From JAGXQV01 sp964505475 (GTDB lineage: Bacteria; Pseudomonadota; Gammaproteobacteria; Burkholderiales; Sulfuricellaceae): a DNA stretch of 64,000 nucleotides. A program made the translations under genes and the position numbers. Where the stretch lies: NCBI GenBank assembly GCA_964505475.1, contig CAZDIJ010000006.1, positions 1-64,000 on the forward strand. Reading direction: 5' to 3'. The notes under the pieces are model-generated. The model was given only the letters and a program-made list of their open reading frames with translations, was not told the DNA's origin and ran no database searches. The first letter of the stretch is position 1. Every line of letters begins with the position of its first letter. Shown piece after piece: positions 23,255-31,139 of the stretch.

Positions 23255-25054
23255 ATGCGAACTCATTACTGTGGCGAACCGAACCGTAACCATCTGCAAC
23301 AAACCGTGACCCTGTGCGGCTGGGCGCATCGCCGCCGCGACCACGGCGGCGTCATCTTCATCGACCTGCGCGACCGCGAAGGGCTGGTGCAGGTGGTATG
23401 CGACCCGGACCGCGCCGAAACCTTCGCCACCGCCGAGAAAATCCGCAACGAATTCGTGCTCAAGATTACCGGCGTGGTGCGCGACCGCCCCGAAGGCACC
23501 GTCAACCCCAACCTCTCCACCGGCGAGATCGAGGTGCTGGCGCATACCATCGAAATCCTCAACGCCTCCGCCACGCCGCCGTTCCAGCTCGACGACGAGA
23601 ACCTCAGCGAAAACGTGCGCCTGACGCACCGCTACATCGACCTGCGCCGCCCGCAGATGCAGAACAACATGAAACTGCGCTACCGCGTCGCCAAGACCCT
23701 GCGCGACGCCCTGGACGGCCACGGCTTCATGGAAATCGAAACGCCGATGCTGACCCGCTCCACCCCGGAAGGCGCGCGCGACTACCTGGTGCCGTCGCGC
23801 GTCCACCCCGGCCACTTTTTCGCCCTGCCGCAGTCGCCGCAGTTGTTCAAGCAACTGCTGATGGTGTCCGGCTTCGACCGCTATTTCCAGATCGTCAAAT
23901 GCTTCCGCGACGAAGACCTCAGAGCCGACCGCCAGCCCGAATTCACCCAGGTGGACATCGAGACCTCGTTCATGGACGAAGTGGCGATTACCAACCTGGT
24001 CGAGGACATGCTGCGTAAGCTGTTCAAGGGCGTGCTCAACGTCGAACTGCCCGATCCGCTGCCGCGCCTCACCTACAAGGAAGCGATGAACCGCTACGGT
24101 TCGGACAAGCCCGACCTGCGCGTGACGCTGGAACTGACCGAACTCACCGACGCGATGAAGGATGTCGATTTCAAGGTATTCAGCGCCCCCGCCAACGCCG
24201 CCAACGGCCGCGTCGCCGCGCTGCGCATCCCCAAGGGTGGCGAAATCACCCGCGGTGAAATCGACGCCTACACCCAGTTCGCCGGCATCTACGGCGCCAA
24301 GGGACTGGCCTACATCAAGGTCAACGATGTCGCCAAGGGACGCGACGGCCTGCAATCGCCGATCGTCAAGAACCTCCACGACGCCGCCCTGAAAGCCATC
24401 GTCGAGCGCACCGGCGCCACCGACGGCGACCTGATCTTCTTCGGCGCAGACAAGGCCAAGGTGGTCAACGAAGCCCTCGGCGCCCTGCGCGTCAAGATCG
24501 GCCACGAGCGCGGCCTGGTCACCGGCGAGGCATGGAAGCCGCTGTGGGTGGTCGATTTCCCGATGTTCGAGTACAACGAAGACGAAAAGCGCTGGGACGC
24601 TCTGCATCACCCCTTCACCGCCCCCTTCGACGGGCATGAGGAACTTCTCGAAAGCGACCCCGGCAAAGCCCTGTCGAAAGCCTACGACATCGTGCTGAAC
24701 GGCTGGGAAATCGGCGGCGGCTCGGTGCGTATCCACCGCCAGGAAGTCCAGTCCAAGGTGTTCAGCGCCCTCAACATCAGCGCCGAGGAAGCCCAGGAAA
24801 AATTCGGCTTCCTCCTCGAAGCCCTGCAATACGGCGCCCCGCCCCACGGCGGCCTGGCGCTCGGCCTCGACCGCCTGGTCACCCTGATGGCCGGCGCCGA
24901 ATCCATCCGCGACGTGATCGCCTTCCCCAAGACCCAGCGCGCCGCGTGCCTGCTGACCAATGCGCCGAACACGGTGGATGAGAAGCAGCTCAAGGAACTG
25001 CATATTCGTTTGCGCCAGCAGGTGCAAACGCAGGTGGAAGTAGAGAAGGAGTAA
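23255..25054 (+). CDS. aspS: Aspartyl-tRNA synthetase
   Basis: A 599-residue class II synthetase of the bacterial type. It has an N-terminal anticodon-binding OB fold (CGWAHRRRDHGGVIFIDLRDR) and the catalytic core with FDRYFQIVKCFRDEDLRADRQ. A bacterial GAD insertion domain lies around residues 290-420, and motif 3 is GGLALGLDRLVTLMAG. It charges tRNA-Asp, or possibly also tRNA-Asn if the species uses the transamidation route. Length and motifs are complete. It ends the fmdB operon and is followed by a family D repeat. Confidence 0.97.
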   Translation: MRTHYCGEPNRNHLQQTVTLCGWAHRRRDHGGVIFIDLRDREGLVQVVCDPDRAETFATAEKIRNEFVLKITGVVRDRPEGTVNPNLSTGEIEVLAHTIEILNASATPPFQLDDENLSENVRLTHRYIDLRRPQMQNNMKLRYRVAKTLRDALDGHGFMEIETPMLTRSTPEGARDYLVPSRVHPGHFFALPQSPQLFKQLLMVSGFDRYFQIVKCFRDEDLRADRQPEFTQVDIETSFMDEVAITNLVEDMLRKLFKGVLNVELPDPLPRLTYKEAMNRYGSDKPDLRVTLELTELTDAMKDVDFKVFSAPANAANGRVAALRIPKGGEITRGEIDAYTQFAGIYGAKGLAYIKVNDVAKGRDGLQSPIVKNLHDAALKAIVERTGATDGDLIFFGADKAKVVNEALGALRVKIGHERGLVTGEAWKPLWVVDFPMFEYNEDEKRWDALHHPFTAPFDGHEELLESDPGKALSKAYDIVLNGWEIGGGSVRIHRQEVQSKVFSALNISAEEAQEKFGFLLEALQYGAPPHGGLALGLDRLVTLMAGAESIRDVIAFPKTQRAACLLTNAPNTVDEKQLKELHIRLRQQVQTQVEVEKE

Positions 25055-25058
25055 CGTC

Positions 25059-25204
25059 GTAGGGCAATCCGCGAAGCGCATTGCACCGGATGTAACATAG
25101 CGCGTAAGGTAGGGTATTGCGCCGAATGTAAACGACTCCCCGTATCCGGGCGTCGCCTTTTCTTCACCACCCGGTGCAATGCGCTATCGCGGATTGCACC
25201 CTAC
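25059..25204. repeat. Intergenic inverted repeat, family D
   Basis: The left arm (25059-25090) reads GTAGGGCAATCCGCGAAGCG and continues CATTGCACCGG. The right arm (25170-25204) is its near reverse complement, ending GGATTGCACCCTAC. A partial third copy (GTAGGGTATTGCGCCG) lies at 25109-25124. A weak trace appears at 25617-25655. Similar GTAGGGTGCAAT elements are familiar from many bacterial genomes; their function is not known to me. Confidence 0.8.
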
Positions 25205-25222
25205 AATCTGTGGACTCCCGCC

Positions 25223-25588
25223 ATGGCCAAACGCACCGAGTTCGTCGATTTCGTCATCGAGCAACTGGCGCCCCTCGGCGCGGTTCTGGCGAAGGCGATG
25301 TTCGGCGGGTTCGGGGTGTACCTGGACGATCTGATGTTCGCGATCATCGTCGACGACAGCCTGTACTTCAAGGCGGATGCCGCGACCCGCGAGGCATTCG
25401 CGGCGTTGGGGCTGCGGCCGTTCACCTATTCCTCGCGCGGCAAGACGGTGGCCATGCAGTATTACGAAGCGCCGCCGGATGTCTTCGAATCTCCCGATGC
25501 CATGCGCGATTGGGGGCAATTGGCTGTCGGCGCGGCCTTGCGGGCGCGGAAAAACTCCGCGCCTCGCTCGAGCGGCTCCACTAGATGA
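25223..25588 (+). CDS. TfoX N-terminal domain protein
   Basis: A 121-residue protein matching the TfoX/Sxy N-terminal domain (AKAMFGGFGVYLDDLMFAI, then YFKADAATREAFAALGLRPF). Full TfoX also has a C-terminal domain that drives competence genes. Stand-alone N-domains are common and of unknown function. It lies directly after a family D repeat and before a hairpin terminator. Confidence 0.88.
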   Translation: MAKRTEFVDFVIEQLAPLGAVLAKAMFGGFGVYLDDLMFAIIVDDSLYFKADAATREAFAALGLRPFTYSSRGKTVAMQYYEAPPDVFESPDAMRDWGQLAVGAALRARKNSAPRSSGSTR

Positions 25589-25756
25589 TCCGCACACCAA
25601 CCGCAACAGGGGGCAGCCCGCGCAGTGCATAATCTCCGAAGGGCATTGCGCCGGGGGAGCTTCCGCCTATCGTTGTTTAAAAGCTGTTTATAAATTCCCC
25701 CGCATACCCGACAGCCTAACGGTTTGGGCACAAGAGCGAGGGAAGGGGAAAGCCAA

Positions 25757-25788
25757 CCCCGCTTGAGTTGGCGGGGATGATATTTTTT
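25757..25788 (+). terminator. Rho-independent terminator candidate
   Basis: A six-pair stem CCCCGC/GCGGGG (25757-25762 and 25771-25776) with an eight-base loop is followed by six T residues (25783-25788). It could end transcription from the tfoX-like gene. The run of T overlaps the stop codon of the convergent tlpA-type gene. The 25589-25756 stretch contains no gene. Confidence 0.6.
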
Positions 25789-26326
25789 AAAACGGCTTCT
25801 TGGAGAGCAGTTTCTCGATTTCGCCGGACAGGGCGGGATGATCGAATTCCCGTCCGCCGATGGCGCGGAAGACCACCCGTCCGCCGCGGTCGATGATGAA
25901 GGTGGTCGGCAGCCCCTTGACCGGCCAGGCATCGAGAACGGCGGAATCCTTGTCGAGCAGGATGGGGAAGCTCGGCGGGGTGTCCAATTGGCCGGTGAAG
26001 GCGAAAACGGCGTCGCCGTCCTCTCCCACGTTTACCGCCAGCACCAGAAAATCCCGGTCTTTCAGTTTTTGCCACAGGCGCTCCAGCGAAGGCAATTCGC
26101 GGCGGCAGGGCGGGCACCAGCTCGCCCAGAAATTCAGCAATATCACTTTTCCCCGTAAATCGGCGAGCCGGTGGGTTTTTCCGTCCAGGTCTTGCAGCGT
26201 GAAGTCCTTGGCCGGCGGTTTGCCGGCGACGGCGCTCAGCGCCGGTTTCGGCTCGGCGGCGAGCGTTCCCATGGAAAACACCATGGCCGCCCACAGTAGC
26301 GTTGCAAACCTAGCGATCCTCGGCAC
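25787..26326 (-). CDS. TlpA/ResA-like thiol-disulfide oxidoreductase
   Basis: A 179-residue exported thioredoxin-fold protein. The signal peptide covers residues 1-23. The AhpC/TSA-type core follows with FTLQDLDGKTHRLADLRGK and the active site WASWCPPCRRELP, and a cis-Pro in GLPTTFIIDRGG. Such proteins reduce periplasmic disulfides, for example apocytochrome c or a copper site. The gene overlaps the upstream unknown gene by 17 bases. A periplasmic rhodanese begins the operon, hinting at sulfur or sulfane transfer. Confidence 0.92.
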   Translation of the reverse strand: MPRIARFATLLWAAMVFSMGTLAAEPKPALSAVAGKPPAKDFTLQDLDGKTHRLADLRGKVILLNFWASWCPPCRRELPSLERLWQKLKDRDFLVLAVNVGEDGDAVFAFTGQLDTPPSFPILLDKDSAVLDAWPVKGLPTTFIIDRGGRVVFRAIGGREFDHPALSGEIEKLLSKKPF

Positions 26327-26876
26327 ACTTCACTCCTTTCAAGATGTTTTTTCTGATCTGTCCGTTCTCTCGCCATTGCACCACAAGGTCGAAACCGGCG
26401 CGGCGCGGCAGCGCAAAGGCGGTCATGCCCTGATTCCAGTCGCCCGGTTCGAAGGTTTGCCCGGCGGGAAACTGCGCCCAGCGGAAGGCGATGCGCGCGG
26501 ATTCCGGCAGGCCGCGTTTTTTCCATTCGGGCAGCCAGTCCTTGTCCAGCTTCGGGGCAAGCCGCTCTTTGCCGGCGTGCGCCCGCCAGTCTGCGGGATG
26601 CGTGGCGATGGTTGCGGCGCTTTCGTTGCGCAACACGGTCTGGAATACGCAGGCCTGCGCATAGGCTTCCGCCGCTGCTTGGTCGAAACCGCGCGCCGTG
26701 AAAAAAGCCCGCGCCTGATCCGGCAGCATTTGGGTCAGGCTGAAAAATACTCCGTTCTCGCGCAGTTCCCAGGATTCGATGCCGTTTTCCGGGGAGCGCG
26801 CATGATGGGTTTCGCCTCCCCAGGCGTGGGCATGGATCAGCAGCAGCGCCGCCAGGAGTTGCACATGCCGGTTCAT
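26310..26876 (-). CDS. Hypothetical exported protein between rhodanese and TlpA genes
   Basis: A 188-residue protein with a signal peptide (MNRHVQLLAALLLIHAHAWG, cleavage near residue 20). The mature part is rich in aromatic residues and charged, with VFFSLTQMLPDQARAFFTARGF, two Cys (near residue 78 and the C-terminus) and a C-terminal KNILKGVKCAEDR. I do not recognise the family. It lies two bases after the rhodanese stop and overlaps the tlpA-type start, so the three form one tightly coupled periplasmic operon. Confidence 0.75.
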   Translation of the reverse strand: MNRHVQLLAALLLIHAHAWGGETHHARSPENGIESWELRENGVFFSLTQMLPDQARAFFTARGFDQAAAEAYAQACVFQTVLRNESAATIATHPADWRAHAGKERLAPKLDKDWLPEWKKRGLPESARIAFRWAQFPAGQTFEPGDWNQGMTAFALPRRAGFDLVVQWRENGQIRKNILKGVKCAEDR

Positions 26877-26878
26877 GG

Positions 26879-27337
26879 CTATTCCTTCGCGCCGGTGGCG
26901 CGGCGGTAGGCGTCGAAGCCGCCCTTGGCTTTCCAGCCGGTGAGGCCGCCTTGCAGGATGCGCACGTTGTCCATTCCCGACAGGCGCAACGTGAATCCCG
27001 CTTGGGAGGATAGCGTGCCGGTGTTGCAATACAGCAATACCATTTTGTCCCGCGGCAGCTCCGCGCGCCGCGCCAGCGCTTGCCGCCATTCGATATTGAG
27101 CGCGCCGGGGATGTGTTCCTTTTTGTACTGCCCGGCGTCGCGGGCGTCGATCACGGTGATGTTTTTCCATTCCTCGGCGGGAATCTGTTCGGGCAGGATG
27201 ATGCCGCCGCCGTAATCGACGAACTCCAGATATTCCTCCATCGCCTTGACGGCGGGGTTGTCCGCGGCTTGTGCCGGTATCGTGCTCAGGACGAGCGCGG
27301 CAAGGGGGATCGCATAACGCAGGGCGTTTCCAGTCAT
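26879..27337 (-). CDS. Periplasmic rhodanese-domain protein
   Basis: A 152-residue exported rhodanese. The signal peptide spans residues 1-24. The domain shows NITVIDARDAGQYKKEHIPG, then the active-site loop VLLYCNTGTLSSQAG with the catalytic Cys, and ILQGGLTGWKAKGG. It should transfer sulfane sulfur or sense thiol state in the periplasm. It heads an operon with an unknown exported protein and a TlpA-like reductase. Confidence 0.9.
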   Translation of the reverse strand: MTGNALRYAIPLAALVLSTIPAQAADNPAVKAMEEYLEFVDYGGGIILPEQIPAEEWKNITVIDARDAGQYKKEHIPGALNIEWRQALARRAELPRDKMVLLYCNTGTLSSQAGFTLRLSGMDNVRILQGGLTGWKAKGGFDAYRRATGAKE

Positions 27338-27375
27338 TTTTTCATTACTCCCGGTTTTATTCGATTAAGTTCGCC

Positions 27376-27537
27376 GCCGTGCCGCGATCCATGGGGTCAC
27401 TCCAGCGCTTGTTCCAGGTCGGCGATCAGGTCGGCGGGGTCTTCCAGGCCGACCGAGCCGTGCCGCGATCCATGGGGTCACGCCAGCGCTTGTTCCAGGT
27501 CGGCGATCAGGTCGGCGGGGTCTTCCAGTCCGACCGA
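27376..27537. repeat. Tandem 81-bp duplication of the end of the trans-sulfuration gene
   Basis: Two adjacent copies (27376-27456 and 27457-27537) differ at two positions. The unit is 27 codons and includes the stop codon of the gene starting at 28647. The second copy holds the current C-terminus (EDPADLIADLEQALA). The first copy, beyond the stop, could encode the same segment ending EQALE followed by its own stop in the same frame. Confidence 0.93.
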
Positions 27538-28647
27538 GAGTCGAATCATGGAGTCGCCGATGCCGCGCCGCGCCCGTTCTTCCGGCGGCAAACCGTGGTG
27601 GGTGGTGGTCACCGGCATGGTGGCGAGGCTTTCCACGCCGCCCAGACTGGGGGCGATGGCGAATAGTTTCAGCCTGTCCGTCGCCTGTACCGCGTCCGCA
27701 TAACCACCTTTGAGTTCCAGCGTCAGCATGCCGCCGAAGCCGTTCATCTGCGCCTTGGCCACGGCATGGCCGGGAAAGTCCGGTAAGCCCGGATAATAGA
27801 CCCGCGCCACCCTGGGGTGCCGCGCCAGGGCTTCCGCCACGATTCGCGCCGTGGCGTTCTGCCGCTCCACCCGCACCACCAGGGTGCGGATGCTGCGCAT
27901 CAGCAGCGCGGCGATTTCCGGGGAAACGGTGGTGCCCAGGTTCTTGCGCCAGTTCCACACCGCGGCCAGCAGGTGCTTAGAACCCATCAAGGCGCCGGCG
28001 GTAAGGTCGCTGTGGCCGCCGAGATACTTGGTGGCGCTGTGGATCACGAAATCCGCGCCAAGCGCCAGCGGGTTCTGGTTCACCGGCGATGCGAAGGTGT
28101 TGTCCACCGCCACCAGCGCCCCGTATTCGTGAGCGGCGTCGCTGATTTTGCGAATATCCAGCACTTCCAGGGTGGGGTTGGTCGGCGTCTCGAAGAAGAC
28201 CAGGCCGGCGCCCGCTTTCAAATACGTTTTCAAGCCGTGCAATTCGCTGCCGAGCAGGAAGTAGGCGGGGATGCCAAGTTCCGGCAACTGGGTGGACAGG
28301 AGTTCCATGGTGCCGCCATAGGCATCGCCGATACAGACGATGCCCTTGCGCCCATGAGCGAGGAACAGCGCGGCTTCCGCCGCCATGCCGGAGCAGAACG
28401 CCCATGCCGCCTCGGCGCCTTCCAGCGCGGCGAGCTTGGCTTCCAGGCTGAAAATGGTGGGGTTGAGGCCGTAGCGGGTGTACAGGCTGCCCGGCTTGCG
28501 TCCGTCCACCACGTCGAGCAGGTCGGCGGTGGAAGTGAATTTAAACGTGGTGGATGTATAAACTGGGGTGTGCGGCGAACCGAGGATGTCGTGCAGTTCG
28601 CCGGCATGGATGCAGCGGGTGGAAAGGCTTGGGGTTTTTTCGCTCAT
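27478..28647 (-). CDS. Trans-sulfuration PLP enzyme (cystathionine gamma-synthase/O-acylhomoserine sulfhydrylase family)
   Basis: A 389-residue Cys/Met metabolism PLP enzyme. It carries the substrate-site YTRYGLNPT, EAAWAFCSGMAAEAAL, the cofactor Asp in ALVAVDNTFASPVNQNP and the Schiff-base Lys in HSATKYLGGHSDLTAG. The C-terminal SLGGVESLATMP is typical. Whether the reaction is cystathionine synthesis, direct sulfhydrylation or lyase action cannot be settled from sequence. The 3' end carries an 81-bp tandem duplication. A small unknown gene ends exactly at its start codon. Confidence 0.9.
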   Translation of the reverse strand: MSEKTPSLSTRCIHAGELHDILGSPHTPVYTSTTFKFTSTADLLDVVDGRKPGSLYTRYGLNPTIFSLEAKLAALEGAEAAWAFCSGMAAEAALFLAHGRKGIVCIGDAYGGTMELLSTQLPELGIPAYFLLGSELHGLKTYLKAGAGLVFFETPTNPTLEVLDIRKISDAAHEYGALVAVDNTFASPVNQNPLALGADFVIHSATKYLGGHSDLTAGALMGSKHLLAAVWNWRKNLGTTVSPEIAALLMRSIRTLVVRVERQNATARIVAEALARHPRVARVYYPGLPDFPGHAVAKAQMNGFGGMLTLELKGGYADAVQATDRLKLFAIAPSLGGVESLATMPVTTTHHGLPPEERARRGIGDSMIRLSVGLEDPADLIADLEQALA

Positions 28648-28965
28648 TCATGCCTCCAGTAAAAACTTTTCCTCGATGGCTTGCAGGCGCGGCAGCAGGC
28701 CGGATGCGGCGGCAAGGGGAACGCCGGCGCGTTCCAGCGCCGCGTGGACATCGTGCGGCGACAGGATCACGCCGTCGCCGGGTTGCAGCGCAACGCCATT
28801 CAGCAGCAGGGAGGGAAATCCCGCGCCGTGGGCATCGCGGCAGTCCGTGTAAACGACCTCCAGCGTTCCGCCGGTACAGGATGATAGTGCCGCGGCATAG
28901 CGGGCGTAAAGGGTGCAGCGGCCGCCGGGCGGCTGCTGGGAGATGACTTGAATGTGGCACGGCAT
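28648..28965 (-). CDS. Small hypothetical protein coupled to the trans-sulfuration gene
   Basis: A 105-residue protein with no signal peptide. It has Cys residues in GGRCTLYARY, LSSCTGG and VVYTDCRDAHGAG, and then FPSLLLNGVALQPGDGVILSP, a pattern like a small thioredoxin-like or selenoprotein-W-like fold. Its stop codon directly abuts the ATG of the trans-sulfuration gene (TGA-ATG), so translation is coupled. A sulfur-handling role is a guess from context. I do not recognise the family with confidence. Confidence 0.65.
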   Translation of the reverse strand: MPCHIQVISQQPPGGRCTLYARYAAALSSCTGGTLEVVYTDCRDAHGAGFPSLLLNGVALQPGDGVILSPHDVHAALERAGVPLAAASGLLPRLQAIEEKFLLEA

Positions 28966-28986
28966 GGGGTGGCTCCCGGAACGGAA

Positions 28987-29379
28987 TCAGTCCTTGATGA
29001 AAATATATACGTAGGCGCCGGCCAACCCGCTTTTTTCGGCGGCGGCGGGTTCCATGCAATCGCCGGATTTTCCGACCGGTTGGTCTTCAGGAAGGAGCAC
29101 GCGCAGTTTTCTCCCGGCTTGCCGGGAATACGTGTCGGCCATATCCAGAACCTTCCGCCCGTTTTCCGAGAGCTTTCCCGGTTCGGTGAGGATTTCCGGC
29201 GCGGGGATCATCAGGGCGACGTTGGTTTTTCCCGAAACGGCGTCCTTCTTGAACACCACCCGGTCTGTCCTGACCATGGCCTGTATCGTATCCACCCAGC
29301 CTTTCTCGCTGCCTGGCGGGTCTTGCGCGGCAACATTGAACGGCAGCAGTAATAATCCCACGGCAACCAGAGTTTTCAT
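28987..29379 (-). CDS. Hypothetical periplasmic protein
   Basis: A 130-residue exported protein with a signal peptide (MKTLVAVGLLLLPFNVAAQ). The mature part has ALMIPAPEILTEPGKLSENG, a basic RKLRVLLPEDQ segment and a single Cys in GDCMEP. No known domain is recognised. It lies 10 bases after the TauE-type exporter gene and 21 bases before the small Cys protein gene on the same strand, probably in the same operon. Confidence 0.65.
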   Translation of the reverse strand: MKTLVAVGLLLLPFNVAAQDPPGSEKGWVDTIQAMVRTDRVVFKKDAVSGKTNVALMIPAPEILTEPGKLSENGRKVLDMADTYSRQAGRKLRVLLPEDQPVGKSGDCMEPAAAEKSGLAGAYVYIFIKD

Positions 29380-29389
29380 TTCCCCCCCT

Positions 29390-30175
29390 TCACATGACGC
29401 TCTTGAGTAGCAAATAAGTGGCGACCAGCACCAGAAAGAAGCCGAAAGCGCGTTTCAGCGCCTCCTGCGAGAAACGGTGCGCCAGGCGGGTGCCGGCGAA
29501 GCTGCCGATTACCGTGACGGCGGTGAAGGAGGCCATCAGCCCCCAATCGACCGGCACCGCGCCGACGTAACCGGCGAACCCGGCGTAGGATTTGGCGGCG
29601 ACGATGGCGAGCGAGGTGCCCACCGCCATTTTCATCGGAATGCCGGACAGCAGCACCAGCGCCGGCACGATCAGGAAGCCGCCGCCGACGCCCACCAGCC
29701 CGGTGAGCACGCCTACGCCGATGCCGTGCGCGGCGATGTGGCCGAGATGCGCCGAAATGGCTTCGTCCTCGTCCAAGGGCGGGCCGCCTGCCGTGGCGAG
29801 CCGCGCGGCGGTAGCCGGCGCCGTTTTCTTCTGGAGCATTTTCCAGGCGGCGGCGTACATCACCAGCGCGAACAGGGCGAGCTGCACCGCCACCGGCGTC
29901 ACCACGCCGAGGCGCGCGCCGCCGTAGGTGCCGATCACTCCGAAGAGGCCGAACACCGCCGAGATTTTCAGGTCGACGTTGCCGCGCCGCCAATTGTCCC
30001 AGGCGGAAATGGTGGCGGTGACGGCGACGATCCCCAGGCTCATGGCGATGGCCGATTTGGCCTCGACATCGAGCAATACCATCAGCGCCGGCATGGCGAT
30101 GATCGAACCGCCCGAGCCGAACAGGCCGAGGACGATGCCGGTGGCTGCGCCGGCAAGAATGGCGAGCAGGATCAT
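29390..30175 (-). CDS. TauE/SafE family sulfite/anion exporter
   Basis: A 261-residue inner-membrane protein with about seven or eight helices. It has the repeated family motifs GLFGSGGSIIAMPALMVLL (near the N-terminus) and GLVGVGGGFLIVPALVLLSG (middle). A hydrophilic linker rich in Ala and Asp lies between the halves. TauE/SafE proteins export sulfite, sulfoacetate or related anions. Being upstream of trans-sulfuration genes and near rhodanese and DsrE-like genes suits a sulfur-oxyanion substrate. Confidence 0.88.
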   Translation of the reverse strand: MILLAILAGAATGIVLGLFGSGGSIIAMPALMVLLDVEAKSAIAMSLGIVAVTATISAWDNWRRGNVDLKISAVFGLFGVIGTYGGARLGVVTPVAVQLALFALVMYAAAWKMLQKKTAPATAARLATAGGPPLDEDEAISAHLGHIAAHGIGVGVLTGLVGVGGGFLIVPALVLLSGIPMKMAVGTSLAIVAAKSYAGFAGYVGAVPVDWGLMASFTAVTVIGSFAGTRLAHRFSQEALKRAFGFFLVLVATYLLLKSVM

Positions 30176-30316
30176 GTACGATTCCCCCTTTGTGTTTCCG
30201 TGTTCAATTGAGCGCTTGAATAATGGCGTAAAAAAAACCGGATGCGGCAACCCGCATCCGTCCATCCAAACTATCCGGCGGCTTGCGCCGCGAAACCCGG
30301 CGAATCCGCCGCCGTG

Positions 30317-30544
30317 CTACAGCCCGACCTTGAAGGCTTCGCCGCCGCGCTTGCCGACTTGCTTGAGCAGCGCGGCGGAGCTGGTTGCCCGGGGGTCGTA
30401 GGCGATGTTGAGCAGATGGGCGTGTCCGGGGCTGAAATGCGCCGACACCACACCGGCCTGGTCGGCGAGTTCCGCCGCCAGGCTATCCCGTTCCGTGACG
30501 GCAAGCTCGGCTTTCACGTGTATCACGAAGTCTGCGATTTCCAT
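30317..30544 (-). CDS. Small ferredoxin-fold (HMA-like) protein without metal cysteines
   Basis: A 75-residue protein with a beta-alpha-beta-beta-alpha-beta pattern: FVIHVKAELAVTERDSLAAE, GVVSAHFSPGHAHLLNIAYD, SSAALLKQVGKRGGEAFKVG. This is how heavy-metal-associated domains are built, but the CxxC is missing. Its role is unknown. It lies downstream of the DsrE-like gene, separated by a family A hairpin, and upstream of the TauE exporter. Confidence 0.65.
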   Translation of the reverse strand: MEIADFVIHVKAELAVTERDSLAAELADQAGVVSAHFSPGHAHLLNIAYDPRATSSAALLKQVGKRGGEAFKVGL

Positions 30545-30578
30545 GATGGCTCTCCTTTAATGAACCTAAACTCCTTAT

Positions 30579-30654
30579 TTGAACCACGGGGAACACTGGG
30601 AAAACAAGGGAAACTTCAGGTTGAAAGAGATTCCCCGTGTTCCCCGTGGTTTGA
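30579..30654. repeat. Inverted repeat, family A, copy 5
   Basis: The left arm (30579-30601, TTGAACCACGGGGAACACTG) pairs with the right arm (30631-30654, TTCCCCGTGTTCCCCGTGGT). Only about 29 bases separate them, so a long hairpin could form in the RNA between the DsrE-like gene and the small HMA-like gene. Confidence 0.8.
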
Positions 30655-30664
30655 AATATGAGTC

Positions 30665-31015
30665 CTAAAACACCAGCACTTTGTCCGCCCATTCCGTCCA
30701 TTCGGCCAAGTGCTCCAGGGTCGAATGCTGCGCGCCGGAGATCAGCTCCTCGTCGCGCAGGGCGCGCGCCTCCATGCATACGCCGCATACGCCGATCTCG
30801 CCGCCGCGCTTGAGGATGCTGGTGGCGAAGAACTCGATGTTGTAATAGCCTTCCGGCACTTTTTGCCCGGCCTTGACGCACAGGGCGGCATCGCCCAGCA
30901 GGAAGACGCGGATCTGGTTGCCCTCGCGCCTGGACAGGGCGCGCGCCAGGCGGAACCCGTTGTAGCTGCGCTCCGTGCCGTAGGGCGGGTCGTTGAGGAT
31001 GAACAGGGTTTTCAT
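30665..31015 (-). CDS. DsrE-like sulfur-relay protein
   Basis: A 116-residue cytosolic protein of the DsrE/DsrF family. It has TLFILNDPPYGTERSYNGFR at the start, VRVFLLGDAALCVKAG-like core and a C-terminal GGEIGVCGVCMEARALRDEE with two Cys that could carry persulfide. Such proteins shuttle sulfane sulfur. It has its own strong sigma-70 promoter with two identical-type boxes nearby, and the upstream gene is an ArsR-rhodanese sensor, so control by sulfane sulfur is likely. Confidence 0.88.
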   Translation of the reverse strand: MKTLFILNDPPYGTERSYNGFRLARALSRREGNQIRVFLLGDAALCVKAGQKVPEGYYNIEFFATSILKRGGEIGVCGVCMEARALRDEELISGAQHSTLEHLAEWTEWADKVLVF

Positions 31016-31042
31016 GGCGGTCTCCCCGGTTACAAAAACTAT

Positions 31043-31062
31043 ATTCAAAAGAACTCTTGAAT
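31043..31062. promoter_or_regulatory. Operator box 1 of the DsrE-like gene
   Basis: A perfect palindrome ATTCAA-N8-TTGAAT lies just downstream of the -10 box of the DsrE-like promoter, at the predicted transcription start. It matches box 2 (31093-31112) at most positions. The likely binder is the ArsR-family protein encoded upstream. Confidence 0.75.
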
Positions 31063-31065
31063 TTG

Positions 31066-31094
31066 ATTATGGGCGAGCTTGCACCCGATGTCAA
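31066..31094 (-). promoter_or_regulatory. Sigma-70 promoter of the DsrE-like gene
   Basis: On the minus strand: -35 TTGACA (31089-31094), a 17-base spacer and -10 CATAAT (31066-31071). Transcription would start near 31059, 44 bases upstream of the start codon. Operator-like boxes flank it on both sides. Confidence 0.82.
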
Positions 31095-31112
31095 TCAAAA
31101 GTTTTCTTGAAT
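31093..31112. promoter_or_regulatory. Operator box 2 of the DsrE-like gene
   Basis: The sequence AATCAAAAGTTTTCTTGAAT is a near-copy of box 1 and touches the -35 hexamer. The centres of the two boxes are 50 bp apart, close to five helical turns, so cooperative binding or looping is possible. Confidence 0.7.
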
Positions 31113-31139
31113 AGTGTGGCGAGGGGAAGTGGGGCGGAG

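Noticed and set aside
23249..25081. A 610-codon open frame antisense to aspS
   Set aside because: The plus-strand frame is a complete aspartyl-tRNA synthetase; the antisense product has shadow-frame composition and no recognisable domain.
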